DNA of 61,762 bases from Aquincola tertiaricarbonis (GCF_000969605.1 NZ_JZUE01000030.1:1-61762), one strand, 5' to 3'. Numbered from the stretch's first letter, positions 27,358 through 37,472 are shown. Program-made: numbers and translations. Notes: generated from the sequence alone by a model not told the origin.

Positions 27358-27799
27358 GCCCAGGTCCGCACGCCGCTGGGTCAGAGAGACGTGCCACGTT
27401 CGCCCGCCCCGACACATACGAAAAACGGGAGCCGCCGAATGGGTTCAATCCGAGGTCGTCTTCCATACCAAGGAGCGCTCCACTGGTGGCGCTCCGGGGG
27501 CATTGAATCTGGGGCCGTCTGTCGGCTTTGAACCGACGACCTCCTGCGTACGATGCAAGCGCGTTTTCCACTGGGTTCAGACGGCATGGAACTGCGCGAG
27601 GGGACGGCGCCAGCAGCGCCTTTCCGCTCAGGAAGCGATGGAGCCGCGGAACACGCGTCTGCTGCGAGCCCCCCACAAGTTGTGCTTGCTCATCAAGCGA
27701 GTGCCATACCCCGCGGGCAGCTCTCTGCCGACGCCAACCGGCCGCCGCCCGCGACGTATCGGCTAGGCTCCGCTTCCCATGTGCCGGGAAGCCCTGCCG
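27358..27799. other. Intergenic with tRNA-like sequence
   Basis: Apart from the tRNA-Thr-like structure at 27510-27585, this region shows no gene of its own. It leads into the alpha-2-macroglobulin gene, and the GC composition changes here from accessory-like to strongly GC-rich coding. Confidence 0.4.
27510..27585 (-). tRNA. tRNA-Thr(CGU)-like gene with defective D-arm
   Basis: Reading the minus strand, a perfect seven-base-pair acceptor stem (GCCGTCT with AGACGGC) is followed by encoded C-CCA. The anticodon stem CTTGC/GCAGG has one G-T pair, and the loop ATCGTAC gives anticodon CGT. The variable loop is AGGTC, and the T-arm GTCGG-TTCAAAG-CCGAC is perfect. Total length is 76, as in a normal tRNA. 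The D-arm region (ACCC-AGTGGAAA-ACGC) cannot form a proper stem, and position 8 is G rather than U. It may be a decayed tRNA, or an unusual tRNA carried by a mobile element. Confidence 0.5.
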
Positions 27800-30700
27800 A
27801 TGCCCTTGCCCTCGTTCCTCCGCCGCGGTGCCGTCACGGGCGCCCTGCTGCTGACCGCAGCCCTGGCAGCCACCCCCCCGCCCGCGCAGGCCGCCCGCAT
27901 CGACCGCGTGCAGCCGCAAGGCGAAGTGGCCGAGGTGCGACAGATCAGCGTGCGCTTCTCGGAGGCGGTGGTACCGCTGGGCGATGGCCGCCAGAAGCAG
28001 CCGCTGACGCTGCAATGCAATGGCCGCTCGCCCGCCGGCACCGGCCGCTGGGCCGATGCGCAGGTGTGGCTCTTCGACCTGGCGACGCCGCTGCCGCCCG
28101 GCCAGCAATGCCGGCTGCAGCTGGCCGCCGGCTGGCAGCCCGCCACCGGCACCGCATTGGAGGGTCGCAACGACTTCAGCTTTTCGACCGGCGGCCCGGC
28201 CGTGCTGCAGGTGCAGCCCTGGCCCGGCACTGAGCTGGAAGAAGACGCTCACTTTCTGCTCACGCTCAACGGCCCGGCCACGCCGGCCAGCGTGCAGGCC
28301 CGTGCGGTGTGTGAGGTGGAGGGCCTGGGCGAAAGCCTGCCGGTGCGCATTGTCGAAGGCGCGGTGCGCGAGCAGGTGCTCGCCCAGCTGTACAAGGGCC
28401 AGCGCCGCCGGCCCGAGGCCAACCGCCTGTTGCTGCTGACCTGCCAGCGGCCGCTGCCGGCCGACGCCCGCATGCGCCTGGTGTGGGGCAGCGGCATCGC
28501 CTCAGCCGACAACCCGCAGGTGCTCACCCGCACGCCGCAGCGTTTCGAGTACACGGTGCGCACGCGCTTTGCGGCCGACTTCAGCTGCCAGCGCGAGCGG
28601 GCCGATGCCGGCTGCCTGCCGCTGCAGCCGATGGTGCTGAACTTCTCCGCTCCGTTGCCGCGCGCCCAGGCCGCGGCCATCCGCCTGCAGCCGGCGCAGG
28701 GCGCTGCACTGCAGCCTCTGCTGGAAGCCGGCGACGATGCGGTGCGCTCGGTGCAGTTCAAGGCGCCGCTGCCGCCCGACACCCGCTTCACCCTCACGCT
28801 GCCCACGCCGCTGGCCGACGACAGCGGCCGCCCGCTCACCAACGCCGCGGCGTTTCCGATGGTGGTGGCCACCGGCCCAATGCCGACGCTGGCCAAGTTC
28901 GCCGCCGCACCCTTCGGCATCGTGGAGCTGGAAGGCCCGCAGGCGGTGCTGCCCCTGACGCTGCGCCATGTGCAGGCCGACCTGCTGGGTCCGCAGGCGC
29001 GCGGCACGGCCACCGTCCTGCGGCTGGACGCCGGCACGCCCGATGCCGAGCTGCTGCGCTGGATCGGGCGAGTGGCCCGGTATCACGAGAGCACGCTCAG
29101 CGCCAAGGAAGCCGGCCTGCCGCAAAGCCAGTGGAACGAGCGGGTGACCGAAACCGACGACGACGGCCGCAGCCGCACCGTGGTGCGGGAGCGCCAGGTG
29201 GCCACGCGCAGCCTGCCGCTGCTGCCGGCGGCCACCGGCACCACGCGGCTGCAGTTGCCCGCGGCCCGCGGCCGCACGGTTGACACCGAGGTGATCGGCC
29301 TGCCGCTGGCCGGCGCCGGCTACCACGTGGTGGAAGTGGCCTCGCCCCAGCTGGGCCGCCAGCTGCTGCCCGAGGGCAAGACCATGTACGTGCGCACCGG
29401 CGTGCTGGCTACCAACCTGGCCGTGCACTTCAAGCACGGCAGTGAATCCAGCGTGGTGTGGGTGACGCGGCTGGACCGCGGCCGCCCGGTGGCCGACGCG
29501 CAGGTGGCGGTGAACGACTGCCGCGGCCACCTGCTGTGGCAAGGCCGCACGGGCGCTGACGGCGTGGCCCGCATCAACGCCCCGCTGGTGGACGAACGGC
29601 GCGGCGAAGCCTGCCTGGCCGACAGCGCCGGCCTCTTCGTCACCGCTCGCGCGGGCGGCGACCTGTCGTGGGTGTTCAGCGACTGGAATCGCGGCATCGA
29701 GCCCTGGCGCTTCAATCTGCCCACCGGCAGCCCCGACGATGTCGCCGAAGGCCCCACGCTACGAGCCCACACCGTATTCGACCGCACGCTGCTGCGCGTG
29801 GGCGAGACCGTGCACATGAAGCACCTGCTGCGCGCCGAAACTGGCCGCGGCCTGCAAGCCCTTCCGGTGGCCGACCGGCCCACCCGCATGCGCATCACCC
29901 ACGTGGGCAGCGACACCCGCTACGAACAAGCCCTGACCTGGCAGGCCGAGGGCCGCCATGCCACCGCCGATTGGGCCGTGCCCACCACCGCCAAGCTGGG
30001 CCACTACGAGGTGGAACTGCTGCACGGCGACCGCGCATGGTCCAGCGGCAGCTTCCGGGTGGAAGCCTTCCGCGTGCCGCTGGTGGATGCACGGCTGAGC
30101 GCACCCGCCGGCCCGCTGGTGGCGCCCCAAAGCCTGCCGCTGGCGGTGCAGCTCACCCATCTGTCGGGCGGCGGCGTGGCCCAGGCAGCGGTGCAGCTGA
30201 GCGCGCTGTGGCGCGAGCGCAGCGTCAACTTCGCAGGCTATGAGGACTACAGCTTCCAGCCCCCGCGGGAGCCCGGCCAAGAGGCCGACGCCGCAGTGGG
30301 TGAAGAAGCCGCCGACGGCGCCCGCCTGGTGGCCGACAAGCTGGCCGCCACCACCGATGCCAACGGCGCCGCCCGCATCGAGCTGCCGCGCCTGCCCACG
30401 CCGCGCACGCCGGTCGAGCTGACCGCGGAGCTGCGCTTCGACGACCCCAATGGCGAGGTGCAGACCGCCACCCAGCGCCTGGCCGTGTGGCCCAGCACGG
30501 TGGTGGTGGGGCTGCGCGCCCGTGCCTGGGCAGCCAGTCCCGGGCAGGTGCGCTTCCAGGCCGTGGTGCTGGACACGCAAGGCCGGCCCAAAGCCAATCA
30601 GCAGGTGGAGGTGACCGGCCGCCGCACGCAGTGGATCAGCTCGCGCAAGCGGCTGGTGGGCGGCTTCTACGCCTACGACCAGCGGCGCGAGGTGCAGCCG

Positions 30701-33685
30701 CTGGGCACGTTGTGCAGCGGCCGCAGCGATGCACGCGGCTTGGTGCTGTGCGATGCCTCGCTCACCGCCGCCGGCGAGGTGGAACTGGTGGCCGAGGCCA
30801 AGGACGAAGCGGGCCGCGCCAGCCAGGCCGCCACCTCGGTGTGGATCACCGGCCAGGGCGACTTCTGGTTCGCACAGGACAACGACGACCGCATCGATCT
30901 GCTGCCCGAGCAGCGCAGCGTGGCGCCCGGTGGCACCGCGCGGCTGCAGGTGCGCATGCCCTTCCGCGAAGCGACGGTGCTGGTGTCCGTGGAACGTGAA
31001 GGCGTGCTGCACACCCAGGTGCTGACGCTGCGCGGCAATGAGCCGGTGGTGGAAGTGCCCATTCCGCGGCTGCCCAAGGACGCCACGGCGGATGCCACCA
31101 GCTGGGCGCCCAATGTGTACGTGAGCGTGCTGGCCCTGCGTGGGCGCCTGCGTGAGGTGCCCTGGTACTCGCTGTTCCAGTGGGGCTGGCGCGCGCCGCT
31201 GGACTGGTGGCGTGCCTTCCGCCACGAAGCGCCCGACTGGCGCCCGCCCGGCGCCATGGTGGACTTGGCCAAGCCGGCCTTCAAGTTCGGCGCCACGCAA
31301 CTGCAGGTGGGGCTGGACGCGCACAAGCTGGACGTGCAGGTCACGGCCGACCGCACCCAGTACGGCGTGCGCCAGACCGCCCAGGTGACGGTGAAGGTGA
31401 CGCAGCAAGGCCAGCCGGTGGCCGGCACCTCGGTGGCTTTTGCCGCGGTGGACGAAGGTCTGCTGGCGCTGCAGCCCAACGGCAGCTGGCAGCTGCTGGA
31501 CGCGATGTTCCAGCCCCGGCCCTGGTCGGTGGAAACCGCCACCGCGCAGGGCGAAGTCATCGGCCGCCGGCACTACGGCCGCAAGGCGGTGCCGGCCGGC
31601 GGCGGTGGCGGCCGCAACCCCACGCGTGAGCTGTTCGACACCTTACTGCTGTGGCGGGCCGACGTCATGCTGGACGCCAAGGGCGAGGCCAAGCTGCAGG
31701 TGCCGCTGAACGATTCGCTCACCAGCTTCCGCCTCGTGGCCATCGCCGATGCGGGCGCCGACCGCTTTGGCACCGGCAGCACGCCGGTGCGTGTGTCGCA
31801 AGACCTGCAGATGCTGCCCGGCCTGCCGCCGATGGCGCGCGAGGGCGACCGCTACAACGCCGTGTTTACGTTGCGCAACACCACCAGCCGCGCGATGACG
31901 GTGCAGGCGGCGCTGAAGGCCGAAGGCGTGGCCGGCCTGCAGCCGCAAACCGTCTCGCTGCCGGCCGGTGCCGCGGCCGAGTTGGTGTGGCCGGTGCTCA
32001 CGCCCAGCGGCGTGAGCGCGCTGCAATGGGACGCCTCGGTGGCCGAGCAAGGCGGCAGCGCCCGCGACCAGCTGCGGCTGCCGCAAGCCGTCACGCCCGC
32101 GGTACCGGTGCAGGTGACGCAGGCCACGCTGGCGCAGCTGGAAAGCAGCCTGTCCATCCCGGTGGCGCCCCCTGCCGGCGCGTTGCCCGAGCAGGGCACC
32201 AAGGCCGGCGGCCTGCGCATTGGCTTGCAGCCGCGGCTGGGTGCCGAGCTGCCGGGCCTGCGCCGCTTCTTCGAGACCTATCCCTACGCCTGCCTGGAGC
32301 AAAAGACCTCGGTGGCCCTGGGCCTGCGCGACGTGGCGCGTTGGCAGGCGGTGGTGGCCCAGCTGCCCAACTACCTGGACAGCGAAGGCCTGGCGCTGTA
32401 CTTCCCGCCCGCCGCGGGCGACGCGCCGCGCGGCCATGACCGCCTCACCGCCTACCTGCTGCAGGTGAGCGACGAGGCCGGCCGGCTGGACCCGCGGCTG
32501 GCGCTGCCCGCCGCGGCCAAGGAGCCGCTGCTGCAAGGCCTGGCCGCCTTCGTCGAAGGCCGGCTCACGCGCGGCAGCCGCGCGCCGCGGCCTGACCTGG
32601 ATGTGCGCAAGCTCGCCGCGATCGAGGCACTGTCGCGCCACGGCCGCGCCACGCCACGCATGCTGGGCTCCATCGACCTGGTGCCGGCCAGCTGGCCGAC
32701 CGCGGCGCTGATCGACTGGCTGCAGATCCTGCAGCGGCTGGACGGCGTGCCGCAGCGTGAGCAGCGGCTGGAAGAAGTGCGGCAGCTGCTGCGCAGCCGG
32801 CTCGACTTCAGCGGCACCACGCTGCGCTTTGCCACCGAAGAAAGCGACGGCTGGTGGTGGCTGATGGACAGCCCCGACGCCAATGCGGTACGCGTGATCC
32901 TGGCCACGCTGGAAGACCCGGGCTGGCAGGCCGACCTGCCGCGGCTGGTGACCGGTGCGCTGGCGCGGCAACGCGGTGGCGCCTGGTCCACCACCACGGC
33001 CAACACCTGGGGCTCGCTGGCGCTCAGCCGCTTTTCGCAGCGCTTCGAGAAGGAACCCGTCGCTGGCCGTAGCGTGGCCCGGCTGGCCGGCACCGAGCGC
33101 CAGCACGACTGGGCCGCGCAGCCCGCCGGCGGCCTGCTGCAACTGCCCTGGCCGCAGGCCAGCACGCCAACGTCGCTCACCATCACCCAGCAAGGCAGCG
33201 GCAAGCCCTGGGTCAGCACCCAGGCGCTGGCCGCCGTGCGGCTGGCGTCGCCGATGTTCGCCGGCCTGCGGCTGGCGCGCAGCATCACGCCGGTGTCGCA
33301 GAAGGTGCCGGATCGCTGGTCGCGCGGCGACGTCATGCGGGTGCGCATCGAGCTGCAATCGAATGCCGACAACGGCTGGCTGGTGGTCAGCGACCCCGTG
33401 CCCACCGGCGGCACGGTGCTGGGCGGCGGCGGCGACCGCGATTCGGTCATCGCCACCCGCGGCGAAGTGACGCAGGGCCCCGGCGTGCTGGCCTATGTGG
33501 AACGCACGCCGGCCGCCTGGCGCGCGTACCACGAGTGGATGCCGCGCGGCACCCAGGTGATGAGCTACACGCTGCGGCTGAACAGCAGCGGCCGCTTTCA
33601 GCTGCCGCCCACGCGGGCCGAGGCGATGTACGCACCTGAGGTGTTTGCCGAGCTGCCCAATGCGGCGCTGGAGGTGCAGCCTTGA
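27800..33685 (+). CDS. Alpha-2-macroglobulin family protein (YfhM-like)
   Basis: The 1961-residue periplasmic protein is of the bacterial alpha-2-macroglobulin type, thought to trap proteases that enter through a damaged envelope. A signal peptide covers about residues 1-32 (GALLLTAALAATPPPAQAA), without the lipobox Cys that anchors E. coli YfhM. MG-type beta domains follow, and a bait-like region lies in the middle. The thioester motif CLEQ is at about residue 1498 (YPYACLEQKTS), followed by a helical TED domain. ATG 27800 places the signal peptide at the start. Its stop overlaps the start of the penicillin-binding protein gene, the usual partner. Confidence 0.92.
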   Translation: MPLPSFLRRGAVTGALLLTAALAATPPPAQAARIDRVQPQGEVAEVRQISVRFSEAVVPLGDGRQKQPLTLQCNGRSPAGTGRWADAQVWLFDLATPLPPGQQCRLQLAAGWQPATGTALEGRNDFSFSTGGPAVLQVQPWPGTELEEDAHFLLTLNGPATPASVQARAVCEVEGLGESLPVRIVEGAVREQVLAQLYKGQRRRPEANRLLLLTCQRPLPADARMRLVWGSGIASADNPQVLTRTPQRFEYTVRTRFAADFSCQRERADAGCLPLQPMVLNFSAPLPRAQAAAIRLQPAQGAALQPLLEAGDDAVRSVQFKAPLPPDTRFTLTLPTPLADDSGRPLTNAAAFPMVVATGPMPTLAKFAAAPFGIVELEGPQAVLPLTLRHVQADLLGPQARGTATVLRLDAGTPDAELLRWIGRVARYHESTLSAKEAGLPQSQWNERVTETDDDGRSRTVVRERQVATRSLPLLPAATGTTRLQLPAARGRTVDTEVIGLPLAGAGYHVVEVASPQLGRQLLPEGKTMYVRTGVLATNLAVHFKHGSESSVVWVTRLDRGRPVADAQVAVNDCRGHLLWQGRTGADGVARINAPLVDERRGEACLADSAGLFVTARAGGDLSWVFSDWNRGIEPWRFNLPTGSPDDVAEGPTLRAHTVFDRTLLRVGETVHMKHLLRAETGRGLQALPVADRPTRMRITHVGSDTRYEQALTWQAEGRHATADWAVPTTAKLGHYEVELLHGDRAWSSGSFRVEAFRVPLVDARLSAPAGPLVAPQSLPLAVQLTHLSGGGVAQAAVQLSALWRERSVNFAGYEDYSFQPPREPGQEADAAVGEEAADGARLVADKLAATTDANGAARIELPRLPTPRTPVELTAELRFDDPNGEVQTATQRLAVWPSTVVVGLRARAWAASPGQVRFQAVVLDTQGRPKANQQVEVTGRRTQWISSRKRLVGGFYAYDQRREVQPLGTLCSGRSDARGLVLCDASLTAAGEVELVAEAKDEAGRASQAATSVWITGQGDFWFAQDNDDRIDLLPEQRSVAPGGTARLQVRMPFREATVLVSVEREGVLHTQVLTLRGNEPVVEVPIPRLPKDATADATSWAPNVYVSVLALRGRLREVPWYSLFQWGWRAPLDWWRAFRHEAPDWRPPGAMVDLAKPAFKFGATQLQVGLDAHKLDVQVTADRTQYGVRQTAQVTVKVTQQGQPVAGTSVAFAAVDEGLLALQPNGSWQLLDAMFQPRPWSVETATAQGEVIGRRHYGRKAVPAGGGGGRNPTRELFDTLLLWRADVMLDAKGEAKLQVPLNDSLTSFRLVAIADAGADRFGTGSTPVRVSQDLQMLPGLPPMAREGDRYNAVFTLRNTTSRAMTVQAALKAEGVAGLQPQTVSLPAGAAAELVWPVLTPSGVSALQWDASVAEQGGSARDQLRLPQAVTPAVPVQVTQATLAQLESSLSIPVAPPAGALPEQGTKAGGLRIGLQPRLGAELPGLRRFFETYPYACLEQKTSVALGLRDVARWQAVVAQLPNYLDSEGLALYFPPAAGDAPRGHDRLTAYLLQVSDEAGRLDPRLALPAAAKEPLLQGLAAFVEGRLTRGSRAPRPDLDVRKLAAIEALSRHGRATPRMLGSIDLVPASWPTAALIDWLQILQRLDGVPQREQRLEEVRQLLRSRLDFSGTTLRFATEESDGWWWLMDSPDANAVRVILATLEDPGWQADLPRLVTGALARQRGGAWSTTTANTWGSLALSRFSQRFEKEPVAGRSVARLAGTERQHDWAAQPAGGLLQLPWPQASTPTSLTITQQGSGKPWVSTQALAAVRLASPMFAGLRLARSITPVSQKVPDRWSRGDVMRVRIELQSNADNGWLVVSDPVPTGGTVLGGGGDRDSVIATRGEVTQGPGVLAYVERTPAAWRAYHEWMPRGTQVMSYTLRLNSSGRFQLPPTRAEAMYAPEVFAELPNAALEVQP

Positions 33686-35835
33686 GGCCTGCGCTGACTG
33701 CGGCGGCGCTGCTGTGGCTGGCCACCTCGGCCCTGGCCGCGCCCCCCAGCTTCGAGCAGGTGCGCGCCGCGCACCGCCCTTCCGACGTGCTGCTGGTGGA
33801 CCGCCAGGGCGCGCCGCTGCACAGCGTGCGGGTGGACAACACCGTGCGCCGCGGCGACTGGGTGCCGCTGGCCGAGGTGTCGCCCGCGCTGCGCACCGCG
33901 CTGGTGTTGAGCGAAGACCGGCGCTTCTGGGCCCATGCCGGCGTCGACTGGCCGGGCCTGGCGCGCAGCGCCTGGGCCAATGCGGTGAACCGCCGCACCC
34001 AGGGCGGCTCCACGCTCACCATGCAGCTGGCCGGCCTGTTGGACGACGGCCTGGCGCGGCCCACGGGCGGGCGCAGCGTGGTGCAGAAGATCGGCCAAAT
34101 CGGCCTGGCCCGCGAGCTCGAAGCGCGCTGGCGCAAGACCGAGATCCTGGAGGCCTACCTCAACAGCGTGCCCCTGCGCGGCGAGCTGGTGGGCGTGGCC
34201 GCCGCCTCGCAGCAGCTGTTCGGCAAGCACCCCAGCGGGCTGGATGCGCCCGAAGCCGCGGTGCTGGCGGCGCTGGTGCGGGCGCCGAATGCACCGGCCG
34301 CCGATGTGGCCCGCCGTGCCTGCGGCGTGCTGCAGCGGCAGCAGCTGGGGTGTGGCGGCGTGGCGCTGCTGGCCGACCAGGCGCTGACCCGCCGCCCCGG
34401 CCCCGCCGCGCTGGCGGCCGGCAGCCCGCAGCTGGCGCCGCACCTGGCGCGGCAGGCTGCCGCCGCCTGGCGTGCCGGGCCACGGCCCGCCGGCCCGCTG
34501 CGCAGCACGCTGGATGCACGCCTGCAACGTGTGGCACTGCAGGCCCTGCAGCAGCAGCTGGCGGAGCTGCAGGGACACAACGTGCAGGACGGTGCGGTGC
34601 TGGTGTTGGACAACCGCAGCGGCGAGGTGCTGGCCTGGGTGGGCTCCGGCGGCAGCGCGCTGTCGTCGGCGCACGAGGTGGATGCGGTGCTGGCGCGCCG
34701 CCAGCCGGGCTCCACGCTCAAGCCCTTCGTGTATGGGCTGGCCTTCGAGCGGCGGCTGCTCACGCCCGCCAGTCTGCTGGACGACACACCCACCGAACTG
34801 GCCACCGGCGTCGACGGCATCGGCGGCCTGTACCAGCCACAGAACTACGACCGCCGTTTCAAGGGCTGGGTGTCTGCCCGCACCGCGCTGGGCGCCAGCC
34901 TCAATGTGCCCGCGGTGCGTGTAGGCGCGATGCTGGGGCCCGACGCGGTGTTCGAGCGCTTGAATGCGCTGGGCCTGCAGATCGACCACACCGCCGGCTA
35001 CCACGGCCATGCGCTGGTGCTGGGCAGCGCCGACGTGACGCTGCTGGCGCTGGCCAATGCCTACCGCACGCTGGCCAATGGCGGCCTGACCTCGCCCACC
35101 CGCTGGCAGCCGGGCGCCGCGGTGGCGGCACGCCGGGTGATGGATGCACGTGCGGCCTGGCTGGTGACCGACGTCCTGGCCGACAACAACGCCCGGGCGC
35201 TGACCTTCGGTCTCGACAGCCCGTTGGTGACGCGCGGCTTTGCCGCGGTGAAAACCGGCACCAGCAAGGACCTGCGTGACAACTGGTGCGTGGGCTTCAC
35301 CGCCCGCCACACGGTGGCGGTATGGGTGGGCAATGCGGCCGGCGAGCCCATGCACCACGTCAGCGGCACCACCGGCGCTGCGCCGGTGTGGCGGCAGGTG
35401 GTTCAGCAGTTGATGGCCGATGGCCCACCACTGCCGCCGCCCGCGCCGCCGGCCGGCGTGCTGCGCCAGGCGATCCACTTCGAAGGCGTGGCCGAGCCCG
35501 AACGGCCCGAGTGGTTCATCGCCGGCACCGAGCAGGCGGTGTTCCAGCCGCGCAGCGTGCAGGCTGCGCCCTTCGGCATCGTGCAACCGCGTGATGGCAG
35601 CGTGTTCGCGCTCGACCCCGACATGCCGCCGCAGGCCCAACGCCTGGTGTTCCAGGGCGCCGACGGCGTGTGGCACCTGGACGGCAAGCGCCTGGGCAGC
35701 GGCCCGCGGCTGCTGTGGTCACCCTGGCCTGGCCGTCACGTGCTGGCGCTGCGCAGCGCCGATGGGCGGTTGCTGCAGCAGGTGCGCTTCGAGGTGAGGG
35801 GCGCGACAGTCAAGGCGCCGGCGCGGCCGCGGTAG
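33682..35835 (+). CDS. pbpC: Penicillin-binding protein 1C
   Basis: The 717-residue bifunctional peptidoglycan synthase begins with a TTG that overlaps the upstream stop (TTGA); no nearer ATG keeps the N-terminal export signal. The glycosyltransferase domain (about 45-210) has the catalytic Glu in LSEDRRFWAHAGVD and GGSTLTMQLAGLL. The transpeptidase domain (about 290-590) has the active Ser near residue 344 in GSTLKPF, the SxN motif in GASLNVPAV, and KTGTS. A C-terminal beta-rich domain of about 90 residues matches the BiPBP_C type. Pairing with the alpha-2-macroglobulin suggests repair of the wall after attack. Confidence 0.93.
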   Translation: MRPALTAAALLWLATSALAAPPSFEQVRAAHRPSDVLLVDRQGAPLHSVRVDNTVRRGDWVPLAEVSPALRTALVLSEDRRFWAHAGVDWPGLARSAWANAVNRRTQGGSTLTMQLAGLLDDGLARPTGGRSVVQKIGQIGLARELEARWRKTEILEAYLNSVPLRGELVGVAAASQQLFGKHPSGLDAPEAAVLAALVRAPNAPAADVARRACGVLQRQQLGCGGVALLADQALTRRPGPAALAAGSPQLAPHLARQAAAAWRAGPRPAGPLRSTLDARLQRVALQALQQQLAELQGHNVQDGAVLVLDNRSGEVLAWVGSGGSALSSAHEVDAVLARRQPGSTLKPFVYGLAFERRLLTPASLLDDTPTELATGVDGIGGLYQPQNYDRRFKGWVSARTALGASLNVPAVRVGAMLGPDAVFERLNALGLQIDHTAGYHGHALVLGSADVTLLALANAYRTLANGGLTSPTRWQPGAAVAARRVMDARAAWLVTDVLADNNARALTFGLDSPLVTRGFAAVKTGTSKDLRDNWCVGFTARHTVAVWVGNAAGEPMHHVSGTTGAAPVWRQVVQQLMADGPPLPPPAPPAGVLRQAIHFEGVAEPERPEWFIAGTEQAVFQPRSVQAAPFGIVQPRDGSVFALDPDMPPQAQRLVFQGADGVWHLDGKRLGSGPRLLWSPWPGRHVLALRSADGRLLQQVRFEVRGATVKAPARPR

Positions 35836-36173
35836 ACCGCCAGATCAACCCGGCTTGGCCCAGGGCGACGGCTGCCGACCTGATCGCGGTTGACGCGCCC
35901 GTCGGCTGCGCAGTCCGCGGCCCGAGGCGATGCCACCCGCACGGTGTGGATTCCCGCTTCGTGGCGGCGGTGGACGTGCTGCCCACGGTGCCCGACCTGC
36001 TGGGCGTAGCGGCCTGTGCGAGATGCGCGAGGCCGCGCTGTGAGACGCCCTGCGTGCCACACAGGAACAGGCGCTGCTGCAGGAACTGGCCGATGCAGTG
36101 CGCCAAGCGGGTCAGAGCACCGGGCGGCACCTGGCTTGCCGTCTGGGCGGCATCACCCCAGCCGGAGCCGAAC
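35836..36173. other. Intergenic, no gene recognised
   Basis: About 340 bp after pbpC with only shadow frames. I saw no clear terminator hairpin with a T-run. Confidence 0.35.
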
Positions 36174-36476
36174 ATGGCCGACAACAGCGAGACCCACGAC
36201 CACACCACCCGCGACGGCGACACGCCGCGCCAGATCCGCCAGCCGGTGCAGCCGGCGGACAGCGAGATCGCCCGCCAAGTGCAGGGCGGCCTGCCCGCCA
36301 CCGACAGCCAAGGCTCGCGCGCCGGCAGCAGCAGCGGATCGCAGACCGACCGCACCGGCTTGGCTGACGGCGTCCCGCAGGGCTCTTCGCAGGGGCTTGC
36401 AGGTGCGCAGGGCAGCGGCGGAGGCGCCGACCAGCCTGCCGGCCAGCCGCGCCGCGAGCCGCCCGACGCGGCCTGA
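36174..36476 (+). CDS. Small hydrophilic, disordered protein
   Basis: The 100-residue product is preceded by GGAG six bases before ATG 36174. The sequence is rich in Gly, Ser, Gln, Asp and Pro (DHTTRDGDTPRQIRQPVQPA, SGSQTDRTGLADG), with no hydrophobic segment. It is predicted disordered, and its function is unknown. Such low-complexity frames can arise by chance, but the ribosome binding site and the non-Arg-rich start favour a gene. Confidence 0.45.
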   Translation: MADNSETHDHTTRDGDTPRQIRQPVQPADSEIARQVQGGLPATDSQGSRAGSSSGSQTDRTGLADGVPQGSSQGLAGAQGSGGGADQPAGQPRREPPDAA

Positions 36477-36869
36477 ACCAGGCAGGCTCCGCCGGCAGCG
36501 GTGGCCGGTGAGTCCGGGCCGCTGTCCGGATCGCTATCGGCCGCTGCGCGAGCGGACTTACCGGCGTCCTGATGTCAGCAGGAATTCTTTCCGCCACCCG
36601 ATCGGCGTGCCGCTCGCCATCGGCGCCGCCGGTGCAGGGACCGGGTACCTCTCGTACATTCTGCTGAAGCTGCGGAAGAAGCTCCGCAAAGCGCAGGACG
36701 GGTCCGAGGTTCAGTTTAACGAGCATGAGGTTCAGATCATGGAGGCGACTCTGTGCCGGTTTGCAAGGAAGTCGTGCGGCAGTGATGTCCCGGCAACCGG
36801 TGGGGAACGGGCGAGTGGTCGCGCGTGGGGCTGCCCTTGTGCTCGTTGCGGGCCGTTGTGGTCTCGAGG
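36477..36869. other. No firm gene; possible membrane-anchored fragment
   Basis: A plus-strand frame around 36580-36790 reads GVPLAIGAAGAGTGYLSYIL, then LKLRKKLRKAQDG and FNEHEVQIMEATLC, a hydrophobic segment followed by a basic helix. It could be the end of a decayed membrane protein. No start or ribosome binding site is convincing. Confidence 0.3.
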
Positions 36870-37265
36870 CTAACGCCGGTCGGCTGGCTTCAGTGCCAAG
36901 GCAAGAGTTGCCGGATCACTCGTAACCGGCTCCCACACGCCACCGCCGTACTCAAAGTCCACATCGATGATTGCCGCCGGACGAGTGATCCTGACCAGGC
37001 ACTTCTTCCACGGCGCCTTTCCGGGTAGCCGCATGGCCTGTTGCAGTGCAAGCGCGGTCTTCAGCGGTTCCATGCCGTCGGGGGAAGCCGCTTCCCAGTC
37101 GTCGCCGCGGTAGATGTACCCATACATCCGCTTGCGAACATCGAGCTCGATGACGAGCGCCAGCCGATCCCAGGCTTCGGCGAGGTAGAAGGCATCACTC
37201 AGGATCTGACGCCCGAGCCGGGCAACCAGTTCGCTAGCGACCTGGTCGTTGCGTCCAAGCTTCAT
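36870..37265 (-). CDS. YezG/DUF600-like immunity-type protein
   Basis: The 131-residue protein runs LVARLGRQILSDAFYLAEAW, then LVIELDVRKRMYGYIYRGDDWEA, and ends APWKKCLVRITRPAA followed by IDVDFEYGGG. The order of an N-terminal helix, a Tyr-rich beta hairpin, a Trp-led strand and a terminal acidic strand resembles the DUF600/YezG immunity family, which neutralises secreted or contact-delivered toxins. The assignment is by pattern only. No toxin gene is obvious beside it. The next gene upstream on this strand is a frameshifted unknown. ATG 37265 was chosen over an upstream start. Confidence 0.45.
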   Translation of the reverse strand: MKLGRNDQVASELVARLGRQILSDAFYLAEAWDRLALVIELDVRKRMYGYIYRGDDWEAASPDGMEPLKTALALQQAMRLPGKAPWKKCLVRITRPAAIIDVDFEYGGGVWEPVTSDPATLALALKPADRR

Positions 37266-37472
37266 GGTGTTGGTTTGCTCCAAGTGCGCCGCCTGCGATG
37301 CCCGGTGAGCGTCCTGCACCCCGTGCTGCCGCTACTGTGGCTGGAAGCCCGCATCGGTGAGCTTGATGCGCGTAGGATCAATGACGAAGACCCTTCCACG
37401 GCCGCGCTGCGCCAGAGTTGCATGCCGGACGCGGTGCCGATTGCACCTCTGCCAGGGTGAATGAATGTAGAC

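Noticed and set aside
28502-33532. Very long antisense frames under the alpha-2-macroglobulin gene
   Set aside because: They arise from the extreme third-position GC bias of the sense gene and have no protein-like features.
33598-35676. 692-residue antisense frame under pbpC
   Set aside because: Gln/His/Arg-rich shadow, while the sense strand has all penicillin-binding motifs.
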